Assembly: GCA_919901875.1 (NCBI GenBank)
Contig: CAKKQG010000455.1
Coordinates: 1 to 13,284 of the forward strand
DNA from: Anaerolineales bacterium
Lineage (GTDB): Bacteria > Chloroflexota > Anaerolineae > Anaerolineales > VGOW01
DNA length: 13,284 bases
Reading direction: 5' to 3'
Positions 13,283-13,284 of this stretch are shown here, piece by piece (position 1 is the stretch's first letter; every line of letters starts with the position of its first letter). The translations under genes were made by a program, and so were the position numbers. The notes under the pieces were generated by a model that saw only the letters and a list, made by a program, of their open reading frames with translations, had not been told where the DNA came from and did no database searches.

Positions 13283-13284
13283 TA

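Overview
The window looks like a chromosomal segment of a Chloroflexota bacterium, probably Anaerolineae-like. This is inferred from gene families and style, not from a marker gene. The clues are a MutL-family ASKHA ATPase with no mutase beside it, a DUF6754-like membrane protein, zinc-ribbon proteins with Trp-motif linkers, low-complexity intergenic spacers, and frequent weak or missing Shine-Dalgarno sites. TGA is used as a normal stop by several genes.

Layout. (1) Positions 3-950 (+) hold the C-terminal part of a fused TRAP transporter permease, cut by the window edge. (2) Positions 990-1092 hold a consensus sigma70-type promoter (TTGACA-N16-TATAAT). Its predicted start coincides with a compact three-way-junction RNA that ends in a U8 tract, which is a good candidate for an undescribed small RNA or structured leader. 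(3) Positions 1113-2015 (+) are a DUF3800 gene broken by one in-frame TGA. A strong bidirectional terminator and a second palindrome follow. (4) Everything from 12201 down to 2137 is on the minus strand. In transcription order it holds a small protein, a DUF6754-like membrane protein, a 6-TM protein, a 1023-residue zinc-ribbon/Trp-motif membrane protein and a 7-TM protein. Next come a PIN-toxin/antitoxin pair, a MutL-family ATPase, and a protein with a biotinyl/lipoyl-like fold plus a KOW-like domain. The run ends, after a palindromic terminator-like repeat, with a Thr/Pro-rich LPETG-terminated surface protein. (5) Positions 12368-13282 (+) encode a complete DagK/YegS-type lipid kinase.

The most interesting biology is the five-gene membrane cluster at 6777-12201. 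The genes are joined by ATGA overlaps or a 1-nt gap and are driven by a promoter that appears to give a leaderless transcript. Its centre is a large protein with an N-terminal CxxC...CxxC zinc ribbon, 21 regularly recurring Trp motifs, two membrane segments around an extracytoplasmic domain of about 250 residues, and a Lys-rich tail. With two multi-pass partners and the DUF6754-like protein, it looks like an uncharacterised membrane complex. The MutL-family ATPase and its partner downstream may be linked to it, or may form a separate unit with its own promoters. No function can be assigned from sequence alone.

No stretch longer than about 300 bases lacks a gene. The intergenic gaps contain short repeats and palindromes rather than extra genes. 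I see no tRNA, rRNA, CRISPR array or insertion sequence.
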